Positions 1 through 5,059 of a stretch of 6,488 bases of DNA are shown here, piece after piece. Origin of the DNA: Asaia bogorensis. Lineage in GTDB: Bacteria; Pseudomonadota; Alphaproteobacteria; Acetobacterales; Acetobacteraceae. The stretch covers positions 1 through 6,488 of the forward strand of contig CAMCEP010000157.1 of NCBI GenBank assembly GCA_945873675.1, read 5' to 3'. Positions within the stretch are counted from its first letter, which is position 1. Each line of letters begins with the position of its first letter. The notes under the pieces are model-generated. The model saw only the letters and a program-made list of their open reading frames with translations. It ran no database searches and was not told the origin of the DNA. The translations under genes and the position numbers were made by a program.

Positions 1-648
1 GAAATGCCCGATGGAGATTTCCGTGACTTCCTCCATCCGGGCGATATCGGTCACCGTCTCATACGTTAGCCCATGCCCGGCATGGCAGAGCAAGCCCGCG
101 CGCCGCGCCGCCGCAACACCCGCTTGCAAGCGCACAAGTTGCGCTGGCCGATCCGCGACCGGCCCTTCAGCATAAGTGCCCGTGTGCAATTCAATCGCAG
201 CCGCGCCAATCGCCGCCGCGGCTTCAATCTGCGCCGCATCGGCTTCGATGAAGATGGAAACGCGCACATTGGCCGCACGCAGCCGCGCCACCGCTTCGCG
301 CAAAGATGGCCCGGCGCGTAGTACGTCCAAACCACCTTCCGTGGTCAGCTCCGCGCGTTTTTCCGGTACAATGCAGCAATAGGGCGGGCGGATGCGTTCC
401 GCGAAAGCGACCATTTCCTCGGTCGCCGCCATTTCGAAATTCATGGGTGCCGCGATCTCGGCGCGAATACGCTCCACATCGCGGTCCTTGATGTGCCGGC
501 GGTCTTCGCGCAGATGCACCGTAATGCCATCAGCGCCGGCTTCCACCGCAATGCGTGAAGCCTCCACCGGGCAGGGATGCACGCCACCGCGCGCATTGCG
601 CAGCGTCGCCACATGATCAACATTCACCGATAGATCGAGATGCTTCAC
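1..648 (-). CDS. pdxJ: Pyridoxine 5'-phosphate synthase PdxJ (3' end cut by the window)
   Basis: PdxJ condenses 1-deoxy-D-xylulose 5-phosphate with 3-amino-2-oxopropyl phosphate to give pyridoxine 5'-phosphate, the ring-closing step of DXP-dependent vitamin B6 synthesis in the cytoplasm. The frame is open from a GTG start to the window edge: 216 codons, against about 240 residues for the family, so some 25 C-terminal residues are missing. Visible family motifs are VNVDHVATLRNARG (residues 8-21), GITVHLREDRRHI (41-53), MNFEMAATEEM (69-79), VPEKRAELTTEGGLDV, ELHTGTYAEG, HAGHGLTYE (189-197) and the final IGHF. His45, Glu72 and His192 match the catalytic His45, Glu72 and His193 of the E. coli enzyme. 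GTG is chosen because AAAAGAGAGG (655-664) sits at good spacing, the protein begins where homologues begin, and no better start exists. The start overlaps the pdxA stop as GTGA, so the two genes are probably translationally coupled. Identification is very secure. Confidence 0.97.
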   Translation of the reverse strand, partial: MKHLDLSVNVDHVATLRNARGGVHPCPVEASRIAVEAGADGITVHLREDRRHIKDRDVERIRAEIAAPMNFEMAATEEMVAFAERIRPPYCCIVPEKRAELTTEGGLDVLRAGPSLREAVARLRAANVRVSIFIEADAAQIEAAAAIGAAAIELHTGTYAEGPVADRPAQLVRLQAGVAAARRAGLLCHAGHGLTYETVTDIARMEEVTEISIGHF

Positions 649-1616
649 GCCAAACCTCTCTTTTCAGCAAGCTGCCCAGCGAGCCTGATGGCCGCGATCA
701 ACGAAGCAGGATCAGCCAGGCCCTTGCCGGCAATATCCAAAGCCGTGCCGTGATCTGGGCTGGTGCGGATAATGGAAAGCCCAAGCGTCACATTCACCCC
801 ACCCGCCATATCGATGGTCTTGATCGGGATCAGCGCCTGGTCGTGATAAAGGCAGATCGCCGCGTCATAGCCAGGCCGCGCGAGCGCGGTGAACATGGTA
901 TCCGGCGGCATCGGCCCGCGCGCATCAATACCCTCGGCCCGCAAAGCCGCGATGGCAGGGGCGATGATGTCAATTTCTTCACGGCCCATCGTGCCGGCTT
1001 CCCCGGCATGGGGGTTCAAACCCGCAATCGCCAAGCGCGGCGCAGCAATGCCGAAATCGCGCTTCAACGCGGCATCCACAATCCGCGTTGTTTCCATGAT
1101 CAGCGCGGGGTTCAACCGCGCAATTGCCTTCGCCAAAGCTTCATGCACCGTCACCGGCACAACGCGTAGTTCCGGGCAGGCCAGCATCATCACCGGCGGC
1201 ACGCCGGTGCCGGCCAATTCGCCCAAAAATTCCGTATGGCCAGGATGCGGGAAGCCAGCGGCGGTCAGGCTTGCCTTCTGGATCGGGTTGGTCACCACGC
1301 CCGCCGCGCGGCCTGACGTAGCCAGCGCCACCGCTTCTTCAATCGCGCCAATCACCGCGCCCGCATGGGCTGTGTTTGGCTTGCCTGGGACCACCGGCAC
1401 GGCCAAGGGCCGATGCAGAATGGGCAGCGCCTGCGCGAAGGCCACACCCGCTTCCTCAGGCACTGAAATCCGCGCCACCGGCACGCCAAAATCGCGCCTG
1501 GCATCATCAATCAGCGCAAAGCATGGCCCACTGCCACGCAAGGCACGCCAGGCGCCGGCGGTGATTTCCCCGCCAATCCCGGCAGGCTCACCCATGGTCA
1601 GGATCAGCGGCTTCAT
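645..1616 (-). CDS. pdxA: 4-hydroxythreonine-4-phosphate dehydrogenase PdxA
   Basis: PdxA oxidises 4-phosphooxy-L-threonine with NAD+; the product decarboxylates to 3-amino-2-oxopropyl phosphate, the substrate of PdxJ encoded next. The protein is 323 residues, typical for the family. Counting from the chosen Met, motifs are GEPAGIGGEI (9-18), the substrate-binding GHTEFLGEL (126-134), HEALAKAI with metal ligand His158, LNPHAGE with His203, GPMPPDTMF (234-242), CLYHDQALIPIK with His258, and the C-terminal SIIRTSPDHGTALDIAGKG. The three histidines correspond to the divalent-metal ligands of E. coli PdxA. The start is taken at ATG 1616 rather than the in-frame GTG at 1622, because AGAAGG lies five bases before the ATG but abuts the GTG. 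The gene begins 15 bases after the ACT-protein stop and overlaps pdxJ by four bases. PdxA2-type D-threonate enzymes look similar, but adjacency to pdxJ argues for the B6 role. Confidence 0.96.
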   Translation of the reverse strand: MKPLILTMGEPAGIGGEITAGAWRALRGSGPCFALIDDARRDFGVPVARISVPEEAGVAFAQALPILHRPLAVPVVPGKPNTAHAGAVIGAIEEAVALATSGRAAGVVTNPIQKASLTAAGFPHPGHTEFLGELAGTGVPPVMMLACPELRVVPVTVHEALAKAIARLNPALIMETTRIVDAALKRDFGIAAPRLAIAGLNPHAGEAGTMGREEIDIIAPAIAALRAEGIDARGPMPPDTMFTALARPGYDAAICLYHDQALIPIKTIDMAGGVNVTLGLSIIRTSPDHGTALDIAGKGLADPASLIAAIRLAGQLAEKRGLA

Positions 1617-1631
1617 GGGCACCTTCTAACG

Positions 1632-1904
1632 CTATGCCCGGCGCGTGGCGAGGCTTTCCCCAGGCGTCACCACCACCCGGCTCACGCCAATCACCTGCCC
1701 CAGATTGCCGGCAATCAGCGCCGCCATGCCCGGTTCCAGGTCATGGCAGGTGATGGTGATGTCCATTTCCTCACCCACACGGCGGGCCTGGAACAGATCA
1801 GGCGTCACATCACGCTTGGCGAAGGGCTGCAACAGTCGCGGCAGCAGGCCAGGGCTGGGTTCGGCACGCAGATCAAAGCGCGTGGTCAAAGGGGCACAAA
1901 GCAT
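1632..1904 (-). CDS. Small ACT-domain protein (IlvM-like), first gene of the pdxA-pdxJ operon
   Basis: This 90-residue protein consists of little more than one ACT domain. The segment SPGLLPRLLQPFAKRDVTPD (residues 17-36) matches the first strand-loop-helix of ACT domains of the acetolactate synthase small subunits (pattern PGxLxRxxxxFxxR). It is followed by a strand DITITC (48-53), a helix GMAALIAGNLGQVIGV and a final strand SRVVVT (75-80). Its size and layout are closest to IlvM (about 87 residues). ACT domains usually bind amino acids and regulate a partner enzyme; the ligand and partner here are unknown. The ATG at 1904 has only a weak ribosome-binding site, but an in-frame stop at 1950-1952 leaves no better upstream start. 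The stop lies 15 bases before pdxA, so an operon is likely. No acetolactate synthase large subunit is in the window. The ACT assignment is fairly firm; any link to B6 synthesis is inference from position. Confidence 0.8.
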   Translation of the reverse strand: MLCAPLTTRFDLRAEPSPGLLPRLLQPFAKRDVTPDLFQARRVGEEMDITITCHDLEPGMAALIAGNLGQVIGVSRVVVTPGESLATRRA

Positions 1905-1957
1905 GGGCTGGGTCCGGTTCAGGGTGGCGGGGCGGCTGGCATTGGGCGGCTACCAAC

Positions 1958-1987
1958 AGCGCGCGCAGGCCCAAAGCCCGGCGCGCT
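1958..1987 (-). promoter_or_regulatory. Hairpin in the ACT-gene leader
   Basis: AGCGCGC (1958-1964) and GCGCGCT (1981-1987) form a perfect 7-bp stem, with a possible 3-bp inner stem (GGC/GCC). It lies about 55 bases before the ACT-gene start and has no T-run on either side, so it does not look like an intrinsic terminator. Its role is unknown and chance pairing in GC-rich DNA is possible. Confidence 0.3.
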
Positions 1988-2044
1988 AGGCGGCCGCGGC
2001 GGTAATTCGAAAAGAAAGAACCCTGACCTTCATGATGGTTTTCT

Positions 2045-2050
2045 ATCATA
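2045..2050 (-). promoter_or_regulatory. Possible -10 box for the ACT-pdxA-pdxJ operon
   Basis: On the minus strand TATGAT (5 of 6 matches to the sigma-70 -10 consensus) lies downstream of the terminator and about 140 bases before the ACT start codon. Sequence 16-18 bases further upstream is only T-rich (TTTTTT-like) and not a good -35 box. If used, it would give the operon a leader of about 135 bases independent of the terminator. Confidence 0.3.
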
Positions 2051-2065
2051 TCCCGGCGCCAAAGC

Positions 2066-2102
2066 AAAAAAACGGCGCGCCTTGGGGGAGGAGGGCGCGC
2101 CG
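2066..2102 (-). terminator. Intrinsic terminator on the minus strand, with no clear gene upstream
   Basis: CGGCGCGCC (2073-2081) and GGCGCGCCG (2094-2102) form a perfect 9-bp stem around a 12-base loop. Read on the minus strand the stem is followed directly by seven T residues (A-run 2066-2072), the classic intrinsic terminator form; on the plus strand there is no T-run. It stands about 160 bases before the ACT start and just after the phaB promoter region. It could therefore end a short antisense or small RNA, or act as an attenuator in a long leader of the ACT-pdxA-pdxJ operon. Confidence 0.7.
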
Positions 2103-2168
2103 GCTAGGTAATGTCTCGGGAGGAGAAGCTATTCCGCAGGGCGGAAAATCGGGCCGCCTGCGTGATTT

Positions 2169-2198
2169 TTGTAGCGCGAAAATGCCAAGTCGCTATTG
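2169..2198 (+). promoter_or_regulatory. Weak candidate promoter for phaB
   Basis: TTGTAG (2169-2174) and CTATTG (2193-2198) are spaced by 18 bases and lie about 80 bases before the phaB start. Both boxes match the sigma-70 consensus only partly. It is the best pair I see in the AT-richer part of the region, but this is a guess from pattern alone. Confidence 0.2.
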
Positions 2199-2221
2199 AT
2201 CTGCCGCAAATCCCCGAGAAC

Positions 2222-2247
2222 GGCTGGCTGCCATGGGGCAGCCGGCC
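2222..2247 (+). promoter_or_regulatory. Strong hairpin in the phaB leader
   Basis: GGCTGGCTGCC (2222-2232) pairs with GGCAGCCGGCC (2237-2247) around a four-base loop (ATGG), with 11 pairs including one T-G wobble. It ends about 15 bases before the AGGAG ribosome-binding site of phaB. No T-run follows on either strand, so it is not a standard terminator. It may stabilise the mRNA 5' end, influence ribosome access, or be part of a minus-strand structured RNA. Confidence 0.5.
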
Positions 2248-2276
2248 CATCACATTCGTTGCAGGAGAGAGATTTC

Positions 2277-2999
2277 ATGGCGCGTGTTGCACTTGTTACT
2301 GGTGGCCAAAGAGGCATTGGCGCCGCAATCAGCGAAGGGCTGCAAGCGGCGGGCCGGACCGTGGTTGCTTCCTATGCCGGCAATGATGCTGCGGCGAAGG
2401 CATTCACCGATCGCACCGGCATTCCCTGCTATAAATTCGATGTCGCCGATTTCGCGCAATGCTCGGAAGCCATCGCGAAAATCGAAGTCGAAGTGGGGCC
2501 GATTGAAATCCTGGTGAACAACGCAGGCATCACGCGCGATGCCACCATGCGCAAGCTGAACCGCGACATGTGGGATGCGGTGATCGATACAAACCTTGGT
2601 TCCTGCTACAATCTTTGCAAGCTGGTCTGGGAAGGCATGAATGCGCGCAAGTTTGGCCGCATCGTGAATATCGGCTCTGTCAATGGTCAGGCCGGGCAAT
2701 ATGGCCAGGTGAATTACGCCGCGGCGAAATCGGGCATCCATGGCTTCACCAAGGCGCTTGCGCAGGAAGGTGCCAAGCTTGGCATTACCGTGAATGCGGT
2801 TGCCCCCGGTTATGTTGATACCGAAATGGTGCGCGCGGTGCCGCCCGATGTTCTGGAAAAGATCATCGCCCGCATCCCGCGCGGCCGGCTTGGCAAGGCC
2901 GAGGATATCGCCCGCGGCGTGGTCTTCCTGACCGCCGATGATGCGGATTTCGTCACCGGGTCCACGCTGTCCATCAATGGTGGGCAGCATATGTACTAA
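2277..2999 (+). CDS. phaB: Acetoacetyl-CoA reductase PhaB (SDR family)
   Basis: PhaB reduces acetoacetyl-CoA to (R)-3-hydroxybutyryl-CoA with NADPH, the second step of polyhydroxybutyrate synthesis in the cytoplasm. The 240-residue protein is a classical short-chain dehydrogenase. It shows the cofactor motif TGGQRGIG (8-15), NNAGITRD (81-88), catalytic Ser134, Tyr147 and Lys151 (in NIGSVNGQ and YAAAKSG), and Asn106 in DTNLGS. The stretch SVNGQAGQYGQVNY and the C-terminal INGGQHMY match PhaB more closely than FabG; Ralstonia PhaB has GQKGQFGQTNY and NGGLHMG at these places. The ATG at 2277 is preceded by AGGAGAGAG; an in-frame ATG at 2196 would add 27 unrelated residues and lacks a ribosome-binding site. 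phaA and phaC are not beside it. A FabG-like ketoreductase role is the alternative but is less likely. Confidence 0.92.
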   Translation: MARVALVTGGQRGIGAAISEGLQAAGRTVVASYAGNDAAAKAFTDRTGIPCYKFDVADFAQCSEAIAKIEVEVGPIEILVNNAGITRDATMRKLNRDMWDAVIDTNLGSCYNLCKLVWEGMNARKFGRIVNIGSVNGQAGQYGQVNYAAAKSGIHGFTKALAQEGAKLGITVNAVAPGYVDTEMVRAVPPDVLEKIIARIPRGRLGKAEDIARGVVFLTADDADFVTGSTLSINGGQHMY

Positions 3000-3026
3000 G
3001 GCAGGCGGGGCTTCTGCCCCCCTGGC
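3000..3026 (+). terminator. Bulged GC-rich hairpin just after phaB, possible weak terminator
   Basis: Directly after the phaB stop, AGG-GGGG (3003-3010, with C3006 bulged) can pair with CCCC-CCT (3017-3023), extended by C3002-G3024. No T-run follows. It may slow or end transcription weakly, or protect the phaB mRNA 3' end. Intrinsic terminator status is doubtful. Confidence 0.3.
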
Positions 3027-3076
3027 ATAAGCGTCACGCCATGGCATGCTACCTCCTCTGCAAAAGGGGAAATGCC

Positions 3077-3718
3077 ATGGGCTACGCCATACTCGCATTC
3101 GATGGTGCCGATAAAACCCGCCGCGCCGCGGCAATGGACCGCCACCGGGCGGTGATCAGCCGTTGGGCTGAAGATGGGCGAATGCCCTTCGGCACACCGC
3201 TTTTCACCGCCGCATGGGTGCCTTCCGGGTCGCTCATGATCCTGGATGTGCCGGATATGGCCGGGGTTCAGGCCTACCTCGCGGAAGAACCCTTTTCGGT
3301 GGAAGGTGTTTGGGGCGATATCCGCGTCCTGCCCTTCCGCATCGCGCCGCTGCCCTATCAGCGCCTGCCCAAGCCGGGCGATCCGGTGACTTCCACCCGC
3401 ACCCATACGGTTGCCATTGCCTTTGATGGCACGGATGCCGAGGCACCCGCCCGCCGCCAAGCCGTGCGGGAGGCACATGTCGCGCGCATGCAGCCCATGG
3501 CGGCCGATGGCACGCTGGCCATTGGTGGCGCCATTCTGGATGAGGCCGGAAGCCGCATGATCGGTTCCATCACTGTCACGCGCCATGCAACCGATGAAGC
3601 CGCCCGCGCCTGGATGGCCGAAGACCCCTATGTGAAGGGCAGTGTCTGGCAGGACATCACGCTGCACGCGACGCGCCTGGCCGCCCTGCCCTACCGGCCC
3701 TTGCCGGGCGGCGCCTGA
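3077..3718 (+). CDS. Tandem YCII-domain protein
   Basis: The 213-residue protein is two YCII-type (dimeric alpha+beta barrel) domains in a row, at about 1-98 and 108-211. Both copies begin with a strand containing AFDG, carry a His followed ten residues later by an Asp (His23/Asp33 and His134/Asp144, the putative catalytic pair of the family), and have an EEPF or EDPY motif. They end alike in VWxDI followed by LPYxxLP. This shared tail shows an internal duplication. YCII proteins normally form dimers, so the fused pair may fold as an intramolecular dimer (inference). No substrate can be named. The start is placed at ATG 3077 because AAAGGGGA lies six bases upstream; an ATG at 3041 would add 12 residues without such a site. 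The stop overlaps the next start as TGATG. The gap from phaB is 77 bases, so joint transcription is possible but uncertain. Confidence 0.85.
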   Translation: MGYAILAFDGADKTRRAAAMDRHRAVISRWAEDGRMPFGTPLFTAAWVPSGSLMILDVPDMAGVQAYLAEEPFSVEGVWGDIRVLPFRIAPLPYQRLPKPGDPVTSTRTHTVAIAFDGTDAEAPARRQAVREAHVARMQPMAADGTLAIGGAILDEAGSRMIGSITVTRHATDEAARAWMAEDPYVKGSVWQDITLHATRLAALPYRPLPGGA

Positions 3719-4098
3719 TGCCACTGATTGAATATGCCGATGCGGCGCCCGAAGTGCGTGCGGTGTATGATGACATCAAAGCCGCGCGCGGCGTGCCCGA
3801 CGTCAATAATTTCTGGAAGGCCTTGGCGGTGCATCCGCCAACGCTGAAACGCACCTGGGAAAGCCTGAAGCAGGTGATGGCGCCTGGTGCGCTCGACCCA
3901 CTCACCAAGGAAATGCTGTATCTGGCGGCGTCAGCGGCGGCGGGGTGTGCCTATTGCACAGCGTCCCATACAGCGGCAGCCCGCGCCAAGGGCATGACTG
4001 AAGCGATGCATGGTGAATTGCTCGCCGTGCTTGGCATGGCGGCGGAGACGAACCGTTTGGCAGAAGCGCTTCGTGTACCGATAGACCAGGGGCTATAA
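3718..4098 (+). CDS. AhpD-like carboxymuconolactone decarboxylase-family protein
   Basis: This 126-residue protein has the redox signature of AhpD-type members of the carboxymuconolactone decarboxylase family: Glu65 in LTKEMLYLA, then CAYCTASH with Cys77, Cys80 and His84. In AhpD the two cysteines and the histidine form the thiol peroxidase/disulfide relay. True carboxymuconolactone decarboxylases lack the CxxC pair, so a redox or peroxidase-related role is more likely than ring-cleavage metabolism. No ahpC or other peroxiredoxin is present in the window. The ATG shares its A with the stop of the YCII gene (TGATG) and has only a weak GGGCGG upstream, which points to translational coupling with the YCII protein. 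A strong terminator follows within about 10 bases of the stop. The family is secure; the substrate is unknown. Confidence 0.88.
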   Translation: MPLIEYADAAPEVRAVYDDIKAARGVPDVNNFWKALAVHPPTLKRTWESLKQVMAPGALDPLTKEMLYLAASAAAGCAYCTASHTAAARAKGMTEAMHGELLAVLGMAAETNRLAEALRVPIDQGL

Positions 4099-4105
4099 GC
4101 CAAAT

Positions 4106-4134
4106 AAAAAACCCCGGGGTCGCCCCCGGGGTTT
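4106..4134. terminator. Bidirectional intrinsic terminator between convergent genes
   Basis: AAACCCCGGGG (4109-4119) and CCCCGGGGTTT (4124-4134) form a perfect 11-bp stem with the loop TCGC. On the minus strand it is followed by a T-run interrupted once (TTTTTTATTT, partly in the stem); on the plus strand only three T residues follow. It should end both the AhpD-like gene (plus) and the BI-1 gene (minus), more strongly on the minus strand. Confidence 0.88.
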
Positions 4135-4157
4135 CCGTTCAGGCCGTCAGGCGCTGA

Positions 4158-4940
4158 TCAATCGCTGTTGCGCTGCCCCATGAAGGAAAGCAGCAGCTGG
4201 AACAGGTTGACGAAGTTCAGATACAGGCCAAGCGCATCCATCACGCTCCGCTTGCCGGCTTCATCCGTGCCTTCCGCATAGGCGAATTCCAGGTAATCCG
4301 CCTTGATGCGCTGCGTGTCATAAGCCGTGAGGCCAACGAACACGACCACACCAATCACGCTGATCGCAAAGGCCAGCGCGGAAGACGCCAGGAAGATATT
4401 GACCAGACCCGCGATCATGATGCCGATCAGGCCCATGATCATGAAGCTGCCAAAGCGCGTCAGATCCGCCTTGGTGGTGTAGCCATACAAGCTCACCGCC
4501 GCGAACATCGTCGCCGTGATGAAGAAGGTGCTGGCGATGGACTGACCCGTGTAGCGGATGAAGATGTTCGAAAGGCTCGCCCCCATACAAGCGGCGAATG
4601 CCCAGAACAGCGCCTGCGCCGCGGGGCGCGAGAGCTTGTTGATGCCAAACGTGAACACCAAAATAAAGGCGAGCGGCGAGAGCATCGCGACCCAGCCCAG
4701 AATGGTCGGCGAGACGATGCGCGCGCCATTGGCAGCGCGGGTCACGGACCAAAACATCTGTTGCAGCTCAGGCGAGGAGCCGATCACATAAGCAACAATG
4801 CCGGTGACCAGCAGGCCAGACGCCATCCAGTTATAGACGCGGAGCATATATGCCCGCAGCCCGGCATCAATCGCCGCAGCATCGGCTGCGACGGGGCGAC
4901 CCCAGCCGGTCGTGTAACGCGTGTCGGGACCAGAGGCCAT
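4158..4940 (-). CDS. BAX inhibitor-1 (BI-1/YccA/YetJ) family inner-membrane protein
   Basis: The 260-residue protein has the length and layout of bacterial BI-1 family members. A polar N-terminus of about 30 residues is followed by hydrophobic segments near 34-53, 78-97, 105-128, 134-154, 164-183 and 187-206, and a final semi-hydrophobic segment at 235-254. The conserved FVGLTAYDTQRIK (201-213) and VMDALGLYLNFVNLF (233-247) are present; Asp208 and Asp235 are the likely equivalents of the Asp171/Asp195 pair that gates the calcium leak in Bacillus YetJ. Bacterial homologues are linked to calcium leak or membrane protein quality control; the role here is not known. ATG 4940 is chosen because AGGAG lies 11 bases upstream and the family N-terminus fits; an in-frame ATG at 4985 has no ribosome-binding site and lies in the promoter -10 box. 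The gene has its own promoter and terminator, so it is probably monocistronic. Confidence 0.92.
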   Translation of the reverse strand: MASGPDTRYTTGWGRPVAADAAAIDAGLRAYMLRVYNWMASGLLVTGIVAYVIGSSPELQQMFWSVTRAANGARIVSPTILGWVAMLSPLAFILVFTFGINKLSRPAAQALFWAFAACMGASLSNIFIRYTGQSIASTFFITATMFAAVSLYGYTTKADLTRFGSFMIMGLIGIMIAGLVNIFLASSALAFAISVIGVVVFVGLTAYDTQRIKADYLEFAYAEGTDEAGKRSVMDALGLYLNFVNLFQLLLSFMGQRNSD

Positions 4941-4985
4941 GACGAGACAGACTCCTAATAAGCGGGGAGGATTCCCCTTCGGCAT

Positions 4986-5015
4986 ATAATATGGAAATTT
5001 CGTAATCTAAATCAA
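4986..5015 (-). promoter_or_regulatory. Sigma-70-type promoter of the BI-1 gene
   Basis: On the minus strand TTGATT (-35, 5010-5015) and TATTAT (-10, 4986-4991) are separated by 18 bases inside a conspicuously AT-rich stretch. Transcription would start near 4979, giving a leader of about 40 bases before the ATG at 4940. It is the best promoter match in the window. Confidence 0.6.
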
Positions 5016-5020
5016 TAGGG

Positions 5021-5051
5021 GGGCGCCCGCCGGTCAAACTATCGGGCGCCC
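5021..5051 (-). terminator. Hairpin after the lipoprotein gene, probable terminator without a clear T-run
   Basis: GGGCGCCCG (5021-5029) and CGGGCGCCC (5043-5051) form a perfect 9-bp stem with a 13-base loop, starting nine bases after the lipoprotein stop. On the minus strand it is followed by CCCTATTGATTT, with no continuous T-run. It is well placed to end the lipoprotein transcript or protect its 3' end, and it sits just upstream of the BI-1 promoter. Confidence 0.5.
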
Positions 5052-5059
5052 AGGCCCGA

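Larger units (their letters stand above)
1905..2276. other. Divergent intergenic region between the pdx operon and phaB
   Basis: These 372 bases contain no gene that I can support. Next to the ACT gene lies a possible minus-strand -10 box and a 15-codon mini-ORF. The middle holds a minus-strand intrinsic terminator and a bulged hairpin with arms at 2136-2144 and 2154-2161. A strong hairpin stands just ahead of the phaB ribosome-binding site. Open frames across it have no ribosome-binding site and no family resemblance. It probably carries the divergent promoters of both transcription units. Confidence 0.7.

Noticed and set aside
66..335. Minus-strand 89-residue frame within pdxJ
   Set aside because: It is an out-of-frame reading of pdxJ; the true pdxJ frame runs unbroken from the GTG at 648 to the window edge.
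889..1629. Plus-strand frame (246 residues) antisense to pdxA
   Set aside because: pdxA is unmistakable on the minus strand; this frame is its Ala/Pro/Ser-rich shadow.
1873..2067. Minus-strand 64-residue frame beginning with TTG
   Set aside because: It has no ribosome-binding site, overlaps the ACT gene, and its Arg/Pro/His-rich composition is typical of a shadow frame.
2196..2276. N-terminal extension of phaB by 27 residues
   Set aside because: The extension lacks a ribosome-binding site, covers the leader hairpin, and would displace the normal SDR N-terminus; the ATG at 2277 has a strong AGGAGAGAG site.
2129..2317. Minus-strand 62-residue frame ending before the minus-strand terminator
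   Set aside because: It overlaps the phaB start, neither possible start has a ribosome-binding site, and it resembles no family I know. Its position before a terminator is noted, but an RNA explanation is at least as good.
2111..2386. Plus-strand 91-residue frame across the intergenic region into phaB
   Set aside because: It overlaps the first third of phaB in another frame, its end is a Cys/Trp/Arg-rich shadow translation, and it has no family resemblance.
2250..3134. Long minus-strand frame (294 residues) antisense to phaB
   Set aside because: It is a GC-bias shadow of phaB without family motifs or start signals.
2996..3724. Long minus-strand frame (242 residues) antisense to the YCII gene
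   Set aside because: The plus strand clearly encodes the tandem YCII protein; the antisense translation is Gly/Arg/His-rich without recognisable domains.
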